From positions 3,059 to 67,058 of the forward strand of contig CAZQKX010000014.1 in NCBI GenBank assembly GCA_964594065.1: a stretch of 64,000 bases of DNA. The letters are read 5' to 3'. A model generated the notes under the pieces. The model searched no databases. It saw only the letters and a program-made list of their open reading frames with translations, and was not told where the DNA came from. Source of the stretch: 4572-13 sp964594065 (lineage in GTDB: Bacteria; Planctomycetota; Phycisphaerae; Sedimentisphaerales; Anaerohalosphaeraceae). This document shows positions 51,346-60,732 of this stretch, piece by piece (position 1 is the first letter of the stretch; each line of letters starts with the position of its first letter). The position numbers and the translations under genes were made by a program.

Positions 51346-51843
51346 CTATTGGTCAATTCGGAACGTAATATCCTGTGCCCCCATAGCATATAATACATCA
51401 TAAACCTTGACCACAATATCCCATGACACTGCATCGTCACAATACAGTTCGATCGGTTGAAAACCAGCTACTTCGATCCGATCCTGCATAGTCCGGGTCA
51501 ATACCAACAGGCCCTCCTGCGGGCTCTGAGCAGAAAGCGTAATACCGGAATGCTCAGCCATATGGATAATGCAACCGTCCGCAGTTGGCTTAACCTGAAT
51601 AGATAATGATTTTTGGACAGTCGACCGTGCCGGCGTCTGCGCACCGCTGACAGTGATCGGTAATAGCTGTTCAGGTTCCTGAAATTTTGCTGTTAGCACA
51701 AAAAATGTCAGCAGCAGAAAAATCACATCGATCATCGGTGTCATACGGAGCCCGAACGCCGCCTTTCGATGACCCATACCGGAGGTCGCTGTTTGAAAGA
51801 ATCCGTTTGAAACATTTGGATCGGCTTTTGAAGGCATGCGCAA
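51346..51843 (-). CDS. ExbD/TolR-family biopolymer transport protein
   Basis: 165 residues. One membrane helix (~34-52) with the family motif RMTPMIDVIFLLLTFFV, whose aspartate carries protons in the motor, and a periplasmic domain ending in ITFRIDQ. Normally it works with ExbB/TolQ; none is seen here. It follows the 2-oxoacid oxidoreductase gamma subunit by 9 bases and probably shares its operon. A start two codons later (MPSKAD) is possible. Confidence 0.85.
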   Translation of the reverse strand: MRMPSKADPNVSNGFFQTATSGMGHRKAAFGLRMTPMIDVIFLLLTFFVLTAKFQEPEQLLPITVSGAQTPARSTVQKSLSIQVKPTADGCIIHMAEHSGITLSAQSPQEGLLVLTRTMQDRIEVAGFQPIELYCDDAVSWDIVVKVYDVLYAMGAQDITFRIDQ

Positions 51844-51852
51844 AAACCTTTT

Positions 51853-52431
51853 CTATCTATGACTAACCGGTATTGCCGCCGGAATATGCAGGCTGCGTTC
51901 TGCGCCCATTTGCAGCGCTTTCAAATTCAATTCGACTAGTTCGGGTTTTTTCCTGCCAAACAGATCCTTCAAACCCAGCCCAATGCTTTCCATTGAGACC
52001 AACTGAGTATGGTGGATAAAAGCGCCCAGTGCTACAATGTTGGCCACCCTGAGATTGCCAAGCTCATGTGCTATTTCTGTCGCGGCGATCTCGATTCGCT
52101 GAAGATCGCCACGTTCCGGACTTCGCTGCATCAGTGATGTATTGACAAGCACCAACCCACCGGCAACAATTTCCGATTCAAAACGCTCCAACGATGGATG
52201 ATTGAGAACAATCGCATGCGTTGGGTGGGTAACAAACGGGCAGGAAATTTGCTCTTGGCTGATCACCACTGTTGCATTTGCCGTTCCGCCTCGCATTTCA
52301 GCGCCGTAAGAAACCATGCCGACAACATTTTTATCCTCGATCACACAGGCCCGTGCGATAATATTGCCGATCACCACAATGCCCTGGCCGCCGAAGCCGG
52401 CCATGATAATTTTAGCTTGCTGCGTATCCAT
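51853..52431 (-). CDS. 2-oxoacid:ferredoxin oxidoreductase, gamma subunit
   Basis: 192 residues, the KorC/VorC/PorC gamma family: IIMAGFGGQGIVVIGNIIA, SYGAEMRGGTANATVVIS, and LRVANIVALGAFIH. It completes the heterotetramer that decarboxylates 2-oxoacids to acyl-CoA while reducing ferredoxin. It follows the beta subunit by 6 bases; GGAG-like bases lie before the ATG. Operon order delta-alpha-beta-gamma is that of branched-chain or 2-oxoglutarate-type enzymes. Confidence 0.93.
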   Translation of the reverse strand: MDTQQAKIIMAGFGGQGIVVIGNIIARACVIEDKNVVGMVSYGAEMRGGTANATVVISQEQISCPFVTHPTHAIVLNHPSLERFESEIVAGGLVLVNTSLMQRSPERGDLQRIEIAATEIAHELGNLRVANIVALGAFIHHTQLVSMESIGLGLKDLFGRKKPELVELNLKALQMGAERSLHIPAAIPVSHR

Positions 52432-52437
52432 CTGCTT

Positions 52438-53172
52438 TTATTTGTCCTTATAAACGCCTAAAGGGAATACTTCCTTCATGTCTTTATTAACAAAATCGAC
52501 TGCCTTGGCAGTTGACATCTTCCAGTCTGTCGGGCACATCGAAAGCACTTCCACCAGCGAAAATCCCTTGCCGTCAATTTGATTTTGAAACGCTTTCTTG
52601 ATCGCCTTCTTGGCATTGCCGACATCTTTGGGCGTACTGACAGCCACCCGCTCCAGGTAACTCACGCCGTCCAGCGAACTGAGCAATTCGCAGACTTTCA
52701 TTGGTGGTCCTTCATTGTGGCCGCCTCGACCTTTTGTCGTCGTCGTACTAATCATTCCGGTCAGGGTTGTCGGCGCCATTTGCCCGCCCGTCATGCCATA
52801 GATGGCATTGTTGACAAAGATCACGGTAATGTTCTCACCGCGATTGGCCGCATGGATCGTTTCCGCCGTTCCAATCGCCGCCAAGTCACCATCACCCTGA
52901 TACGTAAAGACGATCGTCTCGGGCTGAATCCGTTTGATCCCTGTTGCCACTGCCGGGGGTCTTCCATGCGCACATTCGATGATGTCACAGTCAAAGTAAT
53001 CATATAACAACACCGCACACCCCACCGGCGCAGTTCCAATGGTTTTTTCACGAATACCGAGTTCTTCGATCACCTCGGCCACCAGCCGATGCACGATGCC
53101 GTGTCCGCAACCGGGACAATAGTGCGTGTGCGCATCTTTCAAAACCTTTGTTCGGCTCAGTATAGTCATCAT
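52438..53172 (-). CDS. vorA: 2-oxoacid:ferredoxin oxidoreductase, beta (TPP-binding) subunit
   Basis: 244 residues from the ATG at 53172, which overlaps the alpha stop (ATGA) with AGGGGG upstream; the longer frame is only alpha sequence in another frame. HYCPGCGHGIVHRL has the Fe-S/TPP-region cysteines. The TPP-binding motif is TYQGDGDLAAIGTAETIHAANR with VNNAIYGMTGGQ. This part binds thiamine diphosphate and carries out decarboxylation. Assignment as VOR or KOR needs comparison. Confidence 0.95.
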   Translation of the reverse strand: MMTILSRTKVLKDAHTHYCPGCGHGIVHRLVAEVIEELGIREKTIGTAPVGCAVLLYDYFDCDIIECAHGRPPAVATGIKRIQPETIVFTYQGDGDLAAIGTAETIHAANRGENITVIFVNNAIYGMTGGQMAPTTLTGMISTTTTKGRGGHNEGPPMKVCELLSSLDGVSYLERVAVSTPKDVGNAKKAIKKAFQNQIDGKGFSLVEVLSMCPTDWKMSTAKAVDFVNKDMKEVFPLGVYKDK

Positions 53173-54257
53173 CCGGCCCCCTTTGCACCGGACACATAAG
53201 CCTGTGCCATCGCTTCGATCTTTTCGAAAATCATTTCTTCCGTCGGATACCAACCCCCGCCTTTGCCCAGAAACTCTACCGGCCGCGCACATTCAATCGC
53301 CAGTTTGACATCCTCAATAAACTGGCCGTGACTCATCTCCACCACCAGTATCCGGCTTGCGGTTTTTGTGATATTTAAAAACGACCGCTTCGGAAACGGC
53401 CACAGCGTAATCGGCCGCATCAAACCGACGGCAATCCCCTTCTGTCGAGCAAGCTGTACCGCGCCTTTGGCGATGCGCCCGGCGATACCATAGGCCGCAA
53501 TCACAATATCAGCATCCGCGGTTTCGTATTCTTCGCAGATCGACAGTTCGTTTTCGATGCGTTTGTATTTTGCCTGCAGATGTTCATTATGCGGTACCAA
53601 ACCGTCAGCAGGCTTTAAGACCAGCGTCTTGATCACGCGCGGCTTTCGCCCCTTACACCCATCGAGGATCCAATCCTTTTCGGGCATTTCCAATATCGGC
53701 TGATAGGGCAGGATTTCCACTGGTTCGGCCATCTGCCCCAAAATCCCGTCCCCCAGGATCATCACCGGGTTGCGATAATAATCGGCCCAGTCAAACGCAT
53801 TCATCGTCAACTGGTACAGTTCCGGCAAATTCGACGGTCCCAGAACGATCAACCGATAGTCACCGTGTCCGCCGCCTTTGACAGCCTGAAAATAATCGGC
53901 CTGCGAAGCTCGGATATTACCCAACCCCGGACCGCCCCGCTGCATATTCGCGATCACACACGGCAATTGGGCCGAAGCAATGTAGCTGATGCCCTCCTGC
54001 TTGAGGCTTATACCTGGTGACGATGAACTGGTCATGCACCGTGCTCCCGCCGCCGAGGCTCCGAAGATCATATTGATCGCCGCGATCTCGCTTTCGGCCT
54101 GCACAAACGAACCGCCTGCCTCCGGCATGCGCCTGGACATATATTCGGGAACCTCATTCTGCGGCGTGATCGGATAACCCGCAAAAAAGCGACAGCCCGC
54201 CTGAATCGCAGCCTCGGCCATCACTTCATTTCCTTTAAGCAGTATCTTTTGCCCCAT
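53169..54257 (-). CDS. vorB: 2-oxoacid:ferredoxin oxidoreductase, alpha subunit (VorB-like)
   Basis: 362 residues. MGQKILLKGNEVMAEAAIQAG, FAGYPITPQNEVPEYMS, SSSSPGISLKQEGISY and GGPGLGNIRASQADYF are the pattern of VorB/KorA alpha subunits, closest to 3-methyl-2-oxobutanoate-type enzymes. It binds the pyrimidine side of TPP and CoA. It works with the beta, gamma and ferredoxin-like subunits encoded next to it, in anaerobic amino-acid or 2-oxoglutarate metabolism. Confidence 0.95.
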   Translation of the reverse strand: MGQKILLKGNEVMAEAAIQAGCRFFAGYPITPQNEVPEYMSRRMPEAGGSFVQAESEIAAINMIFGASAAGARCMTSSSSPGISLKQEGISYIASAQLPCVIANMQRGGPGLGNIRASQADYFQAVKGGGHGDYRLIVLGPSNLPELYQLTMNAFDWADYYRNPVMILGDGILGQMAEPVEILPYQPILEMPEKDWILDGCKGRKPRVIKTLVLKPADGLVPHNEHLQAKYKRIENELSICEEYETADADIVIAAYGIAGRIAKGAVQLARQKGIAVGLMRPITLWPFPKRSFLNITKTASRILVVEMSHGQFIEDVKLAIECARPVEFLGKGGGWYPTEEMIFEKIEAMAQAYVSGAKGAG

Positions 54258-54316
54258 AACTCGCTGTCTACTTCCTTATCATTAGTCCACTGCCCTGCCA
54301 GTGACTGATTATTGTG

Positions 54317-54562
54317 TTAATCATCCGTTTTCTCGGCCGACTGACACGCAGTGCGTTCTTTTTTGTTCACGACGATCGCCCCGTCCGGGCACATGCGAAA
54401 ACACAATCCGCACGTTGTACACTTTTGCTCATCAGCCAACTCCGGATAGGGTTGTCCCTGTTCATTAAGATCCGAAGACATGTGCAAACAATTTCCCGGG
54501 CAGAAGAGCACGCATAAACCGCACCCTTTGCAGCGATGTGTATCAAATTCAATTTTGGCCAT
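54317..54562 (-). CDS. 2-oxoacid:ferredoxin oxidoreductase, delta (2[4Fe-4S] ferredoxin) subunit
   Basis: 81 residues with two complete clusters: CKGCGLCVLFCP and CTTCGLCFRMCP. It shuttles electrons from TPP to external ferredoxin. It is the first gene of the operon, 31-38 bases behind its promoter. The tail is charged. Confidence 0.95.
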   Translation of the reverse strand: MAKIEFDTHRCKGCGLCVLFCPGNCLHMSSDLNEQGQPYPELADEQKCTTCGLCFRMCPDGAIVVNKKERTACQSAEKTDD

Positions 54563-54913
54563 AATCTATCCCATTGGTGCCTGAATATTCATTATCTTTA
54601 TCATACGACGAGGCGCTAAGGCAGTCAACACAAAACAAAAAACCTTGGCGACAAAAAACCTCTGCATTAGCTGATAAACAATATTCGTCCGTTTTGACGC
54701 TATACCACCTGTCCCAGATACGCTTGTCAAAATTATTTGTTTCAAAACAACCCCCCAGAAAATGCCATAGACAGGAAATCGAAGCCATCCCCTAAAGTCA
54801 AGATACCAGGAAACTTTGAATGTTTTTTTGCATAACAGGTAACATATTGACATAATGAGTGGCACCGTCAAGCCGTGCTTGGCCGTAATCATTTTTTCAT
54901 CGGAATCCACATA
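54563..54913. other. 351-base intergenic region upstream of the vor operon
   Basis: It holds the vor operon promoter at 54600-54628. The rest shows no ribosome-site-backed gene; minus frames of 79 and 114 codons are AT-rich, contain odd hydrophobic runs and overlap the promoter. CAAGC-ACG-GCTTG near 54880 is a small hairpin without T-run. Confidence 0.55.
54600..54628 (-). promoter_or_regulatory. Near-consensus promoter of the vor operon
   Basis: TTGACT (54623-54628), exactly 17 bases, TATGAT (54600-54605) on the minus strand; about 31 bases of leader before the ferredoxin-like gene. Confidence 0.8.
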
Positions 54914-56392
54914 TTACGGCGTTGTTTTTAATGCAAAAAGCCGCTTCTGTGTGGGTAAAAAGAACATGCCATCATGTACAAACGGCGTGATCGGGACCGA
55001 TTTCATTCGTGACATTTGCACAACCTGCTTTTCTTTGCCGGCCTTGAGTATCCACAGAACATTTCTTTCCGTGCTGACATAGACCTTGCCATCGGCGATC
55101 ACCGGCGATGCACACCAGGAGCCAGCTTCCATGTCATGCTGCCAGTAAAGCTTGCCAGTGTCGGCATTCAGACAACTCAGCTTGCCCGAATAATCGCTAA
55201 TGTACAGCAGTCCGTTATCAATGGCCGGCTGGGCCGTTGTGCGATCCACCACTGACGAATCCCATACTTTTTGGCCGGTGGCGATATCAATACAGGACAG
55301 CATTCCCTGCCCCGGGCCATGGTTGGGGCTTTGTCCGATGGGCACATAAACACGGCCATCGGCAACGGTTGGAATCGCGATAATTTCACTGGGTCCATCA
55401 GGTGTTTTTTTGCTGTGACTGGAATAAGTTTTTGGGTTTCCATCGACTGTGCGGTACTCTCCAGGACAGCAGTCATATTGCCAGAGCTTCTTTAATGCCT
55501 GCGGTTTATCGCCTGTCGCCGTTACTGCCTGAAACGCATAAAGGATTCCGTCTCCGCCGCCGAACAGAACGACCGCCTGATCGTCGATCATTGCCGCAAC
55601 AGGTGACGACCAGTTACAATGAAAGGTTCGCTTGCTGATACCCTCGTTTTCGAAGGCGACCAGCTTGCCGGTTTTTTTATCCAGAACGATCAATGCCGGT
55701 GCCTTCGGATTAACAATGTAGCGATGCTTGTTGTCCTGGCCATTGGAGGTGCAGGCATACAAATAATCACCAATCAGCAGCGGTGAACTTCCGCAGACGT
55801 CGTGCGGCACAACGCTGTTATTGCGGACCATGTTATATTCCCAGATGATATCGCCGTCGGTTTTTTCCAACTTATAATCAGCAGACAATTCCATATAGGC
55901 TGCTTCATCCAGATAGGGACCGTCATTGCCGTCGGTCTGGCCGTTCCGGTCCAGGCACAATATATCCCCGCGGGGCCCGACAATATACAATCGCTTGCCG
56001 TCGATGGCCGGACGCGAACAAACACCACATCGCCAGCGGTTAAAATGTGAGGGTGGAATATCCCCCTCTTCGTAACGCGGGATGACCATCTGCCAGGTCA
56101 TTGCTCCGGTGTTCGGTTCAAGGCACATCAGAATACCGCCGCCGGATTGAGTCTGCGTTGAATGCTCCAGATACCGATCATCGATCCCGATAAACAACTG
56201 GCCGTTGTCTATGATGGGAATTGTGTATTGGTGTGTTCCAAGTTTTTTTTCCCAAAGCAAGTTGTCCGGGTTGATATTTTCCGGCAGCGCTGATGGGCCG
56301 GTTTCGCGTGCATGACTGATCACCGCCGGTAACAACAGAAGCAGTAAGAGGATAGAATGAGACAATAACAAATTTCGGAAGCGACTTGCCAT
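54914..56392 (-). CDS. Exported PQQ-type beta-propeller protein
   Basis: 492 residues from the ATG at 56392 (AAAGG upstream). Signal peptide ~1-30 with a seven-leucine core. Eight-bladed PQQ/BamB-like propeller: repeated blades such as LLWEKKLGTHQYTIPIIDNGQLF, GGILMCLEPNTGAMTWQM, VPIGQSPNHGPGQGMLSCIDIATGQKVWDSS and GKLSCLNADTGKLYWQHD. No quinoprotein catalytic residues are obvious, so a scaffold or binding role is likely. A Fur-box-like palindrome lies 19 bases before the ATG, and the frame to 56431 would run through it. Confidence 0.88.
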   Translation of the reverse strand: MASRFRNLLLSHSILLLLLLLPAVISHARETGPSALPENINPDNLLWEKKLGTHQYTIPIIDNGQLFIGIDDRYLEHSTQTQSGGGILMCLEPNTGAMTWQMVIPRYEEGDIPPSHFNRWRCGVCSRPAIDGKRLYIVGPRGDILCLDRNGQTDGNDGPYLDEAAYMELSADYKLEKTDGDIIWEYNMVRNNSVVPHDVCGSSPLLIGDYLYACTSNGQDNKHRYIVNPKAPALIVLDKKTGKLVAFENEGISKRTFHCNWSSPVAAMIDDQAVVLFGGGDGILYAFQAVTATGDKPQALKKLWQYDCCPGEYRTVDGNPKTYSSHSKKTPDGPSEIIAIPTVADGRVYVPIGQSPNHGPGQGMLSCIDIATGQKVWDSSVVDRTTAQPAIDNGLLYISDYSGKLSCLNADTGKLYWQHDMEAGSWCASPVIADGKVYVSTERNVLWILKAGKEKQVVQMSRMKSVPITPFVHDGMFFLPTQKRLFALKTTP

Positions 56393-56410
56393 GTCAACAC
56401 CTTTCAATTT

Positions 56411-56429
56411 ATAATGATTATCATTGAGC
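56411..56429. promoter_or_regulatory. Fur-family-like operator before the PQQ propeller gene
   Basis: ATAATGATTATCATTGAGC has the perfect palindrome AATGAT-T-ATCATT (56413-56425) and matches about 14 of 19 bases of the Fur consensus. It sits just upstream of the ribosome site, where a bound repressor could block transcription. Confidence 0.5.
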
Positions 56430-56689
56430 ATTATGCTCTATTGGCAGCGTACATTCGATTGTCTAACATTCCACATTTACGCAAAAAAACACATTTAACT
56501 CATTAAAACATCGGTAATTCTATCAGAATTCCACTTTCAGGGTCAAGGTTTTTCTATTGTTCCGCCGTTTTCATGAATTTCAAGGGATCAGACATGCTCT
56601 GCAGAAAAGCTCTCTGACAACTTGGATTACCCCTTTATTTCTCCCAGCAATCCAAAATAGGAGGAATCCGAAAAACGACTCAATTCAAA

Positions 56690-59600
56690 TTAGTATGGAC
56701 GAGTCGGAATACAGTCACCTGCTACATTGCTTCCGTTAGGAATATAGCAGTCAAGCCATCTGGCTCCTAATTCAGCAAAGTCATCCAGCGTTACATAACA
56801 GTCGCCTGTAATATCCAAAATCAGGCTTTCATGACCTTCCGAGCCGCAATCAGCATCGTAAATGATAATATCTACTGTTCCAACCGGGAAGGCGTCAATA
56901 TAGTCCTGATCCGGATTCAGATCCCCGGCAACAGCTGAAGCGGAGATACTAATTGTGGTTCCATGCTGCAGAACTTCCGGAGTGCCGTCGTCAATTGCCG
57001 CAATAGTAACCGTTTTCTTGACACCTGTAGCAATCCCTGCAGGTGTGAACTCAACGCTGGCTGTCACAGTGACATCGTCAGGATCATTGTCGTCAACAAA
57101 GTTAACCTGAATATTCGACGAAGAAACGCCACCCAGTTTGACCTTGAACGTGTCAGACTGGCCGTTCGGACCATTGCCGTGCTCACCGACGATAACATTC
57201 GGATCAACAACTTCCAGACTCGGGAACTCATTATCAATAATCTTGACAGTGAAGTAGTCTACAGACGGTAGGATGTTAGGATCCGCAGCCGGGTTCGGAT
57301 CAGCGATCTTGAAGATCATTGGGCGGTCTCCTTCAATCGTGTCGTTGGTGAGAGAGGTAACGACGATGTTCTGCTCAACATTCCAGTTGCCGCCGGCACC
57401 CCCTGTAAAGGTCACCTCGGTAACATCAACATCATCCATAAAGTAACAGAACTCTGGTTTCGTTGTATACTTGACAACGGCTTCTATATGAGACTGTGTT
57501 GAAACGTTTAGTGTGATATCCTGTCCCGGATCTTTCAGAAGCTTAATCGGAACACTGGCAACATTACCTGGAGCATCTTCGTTGATCTCATAGTATGGGG
57601 ACCGGGTAACTTGAACGTTATCGATTCGAAGTTGTCCGTCATTGCTGTCCAGCAGAAGCTTGATATCAAGCGTGCTTGCCGTACCGACCATCACGTAGTT
57701 GGTACTGCGTTTGGTGTATGTACCGGAATCTTCCAGAACAGTTCCGACTTCGACCTCATACTCATTGACAGTTCCCTTGTTAAAGACCAAGAATGCGGTA
57801 ATGTCAGCAGTACCGCTGGCCATATAGGAAAACCACTCAACAACAAGATTGTCACCGTCTGCGATCATCGTGGCATCAACCTGGTAGTCAGATTCCAGCA
57901 GGACTTCTTGACTGACCTGGACGAGGAAATGCGATTCGCCTTCGTACTGACGCTGGGGGTATCCCGGATTATACATGGGCGTTTCCCAACCAGCCGGGTT
58001 ACCAGTATAGCCTTGCCATACAATGCTCGCCGTCCAGCCGCCGTCATCGATCGTACACCAGTTAGCATTCAGATGATCAAGAGGATTAACGTCACCAGCA
58101 CCGGCAAAGCCTTCACAGAAAATACGGAATGGCTCATTGTAAGGATAGTCAGTGTCGGGATGATCTTCTACATAATCAAACAGATCTTCGAAACCACCGT
58201 TGCCAAAGCCCGGCTCTTTGCTGAAAATAACATCATCTGCATTGAACAAGAACAATGGAATCGTCCAACAAGGCGGATCTGGAGGTCCACCCGGTGTGTT
58301 GCCGTCGGCGCCAATTCCAATCAGACCGTCGTTGTAAATGTCTTTGACATCATTCGGATCCAGTGCATAGTTCCAGATGGCAAGCTCATCAATTACACCT
58401 GCGAACCGCCGGTCCATATCATCACCGAGCGGCCAGTCAGAACAGGAATTAATCGTACTGACACCTGCCATTGGATCGGTCCGGTCAACTTCACCATTAA
58501 TCCACAGCATCGTTTCCGCATCATCAGCACTCCAGACCTGGACAACATGGTACCATTTATTGATGTCTTCGGCACCAAGAATGGTTGTTGAGTCAGAAGC
58601 TGCACCGGATGTACGACATTCCCAGTGGTCACCGTCAAATGCAATACCCCAATTCTGATCGAAACCGGTGTTATCCGTTATGCCGCGTGTTGCAAATGCA
58701 CCCCTGTAGCCAGTGTCTGTTGCAGTGGGTTTAAACCAGCCGGAAATGCTTATCCCGGTCCTGTTTGTTAACCGCTCAATGGGCCCGTTATTAAACTCGC
58801 AGCCGTTCAACTGACAACCGGCAGCAACCTGACCATAGGTCCAGGTTATATCACTGGCGTTTGCAGTTGCATCATTTGCAAAACCGGATCGGTCAGGTGC
58901 AATGATCCCGGAATCTTCATCCATTGGGTAATAAGCAACCATCTGGTCAGGATAAACCGGCGGTACATACGGACCCGGGTCCTGAACATCAGCCCAGGTT
59001 TCACCGACAAACATATGGTCAATATGATGGCCGACACCACGCGGGTAGAACAGGACACTGCTGAATACATGATGGTTGGTAACGTCGAAACTGCTATAGT
59101 ACGCTTGATAGGAAATTTCCGAACCAAGCGGATATCCCGTAAATTCCGTGAAACCAACCCGAATCTCAACAGAAGTAGTCGAATCGACAATCGGCGTTAT
59201 TTGGGCAACAATAAGATAGGTCTTGCCTGCCTCAAAGCCATTCGGATCGGCACTTTCAGGGATGGTTCTCGCAGTATAAGGCTGATCACTTCCCGTTACC
59301 ATAACATAATCCCTGCTGTCCATGACACGTATTTCAAGCTTGCTCGCATTGGAATTTGCCAATCCCATATAGAGACCGTCATCGTTAGCCGGATCTGAAA
59401 TCGTTTCACACTTCATGATACCCGTGATGAAGACTTCCTGCTCAGTGATATCAATCGAGCCGGATGTCAGGGCATATCTAGCGCTCGCATAAGCACCTTC
59501 ATTTAGACCGACAACTGTATTGCCCATACCGGTATAAGCTTCAGTCGAGGAGACTTGTGGGTCATCACTTGAGAACAGTTCAGACCAGGCAGGTTGACTG

Positions 59601-59710
59601 AGCAGGTTGGAGCCGGGTGAATAGCTGTTGAAATCGTCATAGGCAAGTGGTTCGGCTGCTGCCGTAGTGGTAAACACTAGTACCGGCAATATTAACATAA
59701 TTTGCTTCAC
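56690..59710 (-). CDS. Large secreted LamG/Calx-beta protein with dockerin-like C-terminus
   Basis: 1006 residues from GTG at 59710, with a perfect AAGGAGG and 5-base spacing; the ATG 15 codons upstream is rejected. Signal peptide ~1-19. An N-terminal beta domain (~25-245, DDFNSYSPGSNLLSQ), a LamG domain (~255-470, MDEDSGIIAPDRSGFANDAT, ISGWFKP, IDELAIWNYAL), two Calx-beta-like domains (~715-950), and a C-terminal EF-hand/dockerin-like module (DITGDCYVTLDDFAELGARW). A cell-surface glycan-binding or adhesive protein; no catalytic domain is recognised. Confidence 0.88.
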   Translation of the reverse strand: MKQIMLILPVLVFTTTAAAEPLAYDDFNSYSPGSNLLSQPAWSELFSSDDPQVSSTEAYTGMGNTVVGLNEGAYASARYALTSGSIDITEQEVFITGIMKCETISDPANDDGLYMGLANSNASKLEIRVMDSRDYVMVTGSDQPYTARTIPESADPNGFEAGKTYLIVAQITPIVDSTTSVEIRVGFTEFTGYPLGSEISYQAYYSSFDVTNHHVFSSVLFYPRGVGHHIDHMFVGETWADVQDPGPYVPPVYPDQMVAYYPMDEDSGIIAPDRSGFANDATANASDITWTYGQVAAGCQLNGCEFNNGPIERLTNRTGISISGWFKPTATDTGYRGAFATRGITDNTGFDQNWGIAFDGDHWECRTSGAASDSTTILGAEDINKWYHVVQVWSADDAETMLWINGEVDRTDPMAGVSTINSCSDWPLGDDMDRRFAGVIDELAIWNYALDPNDVKDIYNDGLIGIGADGNTPGGPPDPPCWTIPLFLFNADDVIFSKEPGFGNGGFEDLFDYVEDHPDTDYPYNEPFRIFCEGFAGAGDVNPLDHLNANWCTIDDGGWTASIVWQGYTGNPAGWETPMYNPGYPQRQYEGESHFLVQVSQEVLLESDYQVDATMIADGDNLVVEWFSYMASGTADITAFLVFNKGTVNEYEVEVGTVLEDSGTYTKRSTNYVMVGTASTLDIKLLLDSNDGQLRIDNVQVTRSPYYEINEDAPGNVASVPIKLLKDPGQDITLNVSTQSHIEAVVKYTTKPEFCYFMDDVDVTEVTFTGGAGGNWNVEQNIVVTSLTNDTIEGDRPMIFKIADPNPAADPNILPSVDYFTVKIIDNEFPSLEVVDPNVIVGEHGNGPNGQSDTFKVKLGGVSSSNIQVNFVDDNDPDDVTVTASVEFTPAGIATGVKKTVTIAAIDDGTPEVLQHGTTISISASAVAGDLNPDQDYIDAFPVGTVDIIIYDADCGSEGHESLILDITGDCYVTLDDFAELGARWLDCYIPNGSNVAGDCIPTRPY

Positions 59711-60233
59711 AATAACCTCCTTTTTTGTGCTGAAAAAAAGCATGAAAATCCCCAATTCAAGCTTACAGCTTAGATAATATTATTTTACAAAAATCAGCAA
59801 TTTTTTCAAGTATAATAAATATCCTGGTTATTGTGAGAAATAAAAGGAGGGACAGATAACCTGTTTCCGGGCATAATACCAAACTTCGGTAATCTCCCGG
59901 AATGGTATGAATATGACGCATGGGGTAAAATTGGATAAGGTGTCATTTCGAGTTCCGATTTATCGGTAAGGAATCTGTTTGGGGAAATTTTCCTATTTTA
60001 AACAGATCCCTCGATAAGTTCGTGGTGACAGGGTGGGGATTCGTAAAGTCCGAATATCGAAATCTGAAATCCGAAACAAATTCAAATGTTTGAATGACAA
60101 AAACACTTCTGTTCAGAAACCTTTATTTTGCCATATCGGTCTTAATGAACATATAAAAAAGACTATGATTTTTTGGATAATACGATTATAGTGAGGGCAA
60201 GGAAAACAAACGCCATAAAGGAAAGGATCGATC
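59711..60233. other. 523-base intergenic region with a palindromic element
   Basis: It separates the LamG gene (minus) from the ferritin-like gene (plus). It carries the 90-bp inverted repeat at 59941-60030 and AAGGAAAGG directly before the next ATG. An AGGAGG at 59850 leads to no usable start. Confidence 0.6.
59941..60030. repeat. MITE-like palindromic element, copy A
   Basis: 90 bp starting TGTCATTTCGA and ending with TGACA. Inner arms GAATCTGTTT (59971-59980) and AAACAGATCC (60000-60009) face each other. It shares TGTCATT ends and the AATCTGTTT core with 63836-63951. No coding capacity. Confidence 0.65.
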
Positions 60234-60677
60234 ATGAGGAATTTCAGGTCTATTCAGGATATTTTGAATTATGTGATAAAACAGGAAGTCCAGGCGAATG
60301 ATTTTTATAAGAAACTGGCCCCAATGGTCAAGAAACCCGAGGTTCGTAAGACCATCGAAAACTTTGCATTGGATGAATATCAGCACAAACTGCACCTGGA
60401 GGGTATACGGGATGGCCGCGTCGATTTTACGGATAATGAGGTTGGCGATCTGGAACTGGCCGGCAGCGTTGACGAGGTAACGCCTCATGCAAATATGACT
60501 TATAAGGAGTTGCTTGCTTTTGCAATAAAAAAGGAGGACAAGGCCCACCGGATCTATACCCAATTGGCACAATGCGCAAAGCAGAAGAATGTTAAGGAAC
60601 TGTTTACCCGGCTGGCCCATGAAGAAGCTCAGCATCGCCTGGGCCTGGAACTTGAGTATGATTTGACATTCTTTTAA
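60234..60677 (+). CDS. Ferritin-like / rubrerythrin-type diiron protein
   Basis: 147 residues, a four-helix bundle with metal motifs: helix 1 IKQEVQANDFYKKLA (E18), helix 2 LDEYQHKLHLE (E48-x2-H51), helix 3 IKKEDKAHRIY, helix 4 HEEAQHRLGLE. No C-terminal rubredoxin domain is present, so it is an erythrin-like protein, perhaps for peroxide reduction or iron handling. AAGGAAAGG is upstream. A polytopic membrane protein follows after 55 bases. Confidence 0.88.
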   Translation: MRNFRSIQDILNYVIKQEVQANDFYKKLAPMVKKPEVRKTIENFALDEYQHKLHLEGIRDGRVDFTDNEVGDLELAGSVDEVTPHANMTYKELLAFAIKKEDKAHRIYTQLAQCAKQKNVKELFTRLAHEEAQHRLGLELEYDLTFF

Positions 60678-60732
60678 CAATATGTTGTAATTCAGACAAT
60701 TGTACGGTTCCGCCTTAGGAAAGGATTTATGA

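Noticed and set aside
54566..54910. 114-codon minus frame before the vor operon
   Set aside because: It contains the strong vor promoter in its body and has no start signal or protein pattern.
57611..58591. 326-codon plus frame opposite the LamG protein
   Set aside because: It mirrors the codon usage of the minus-strand gene; no signal, no motif, no promoter.
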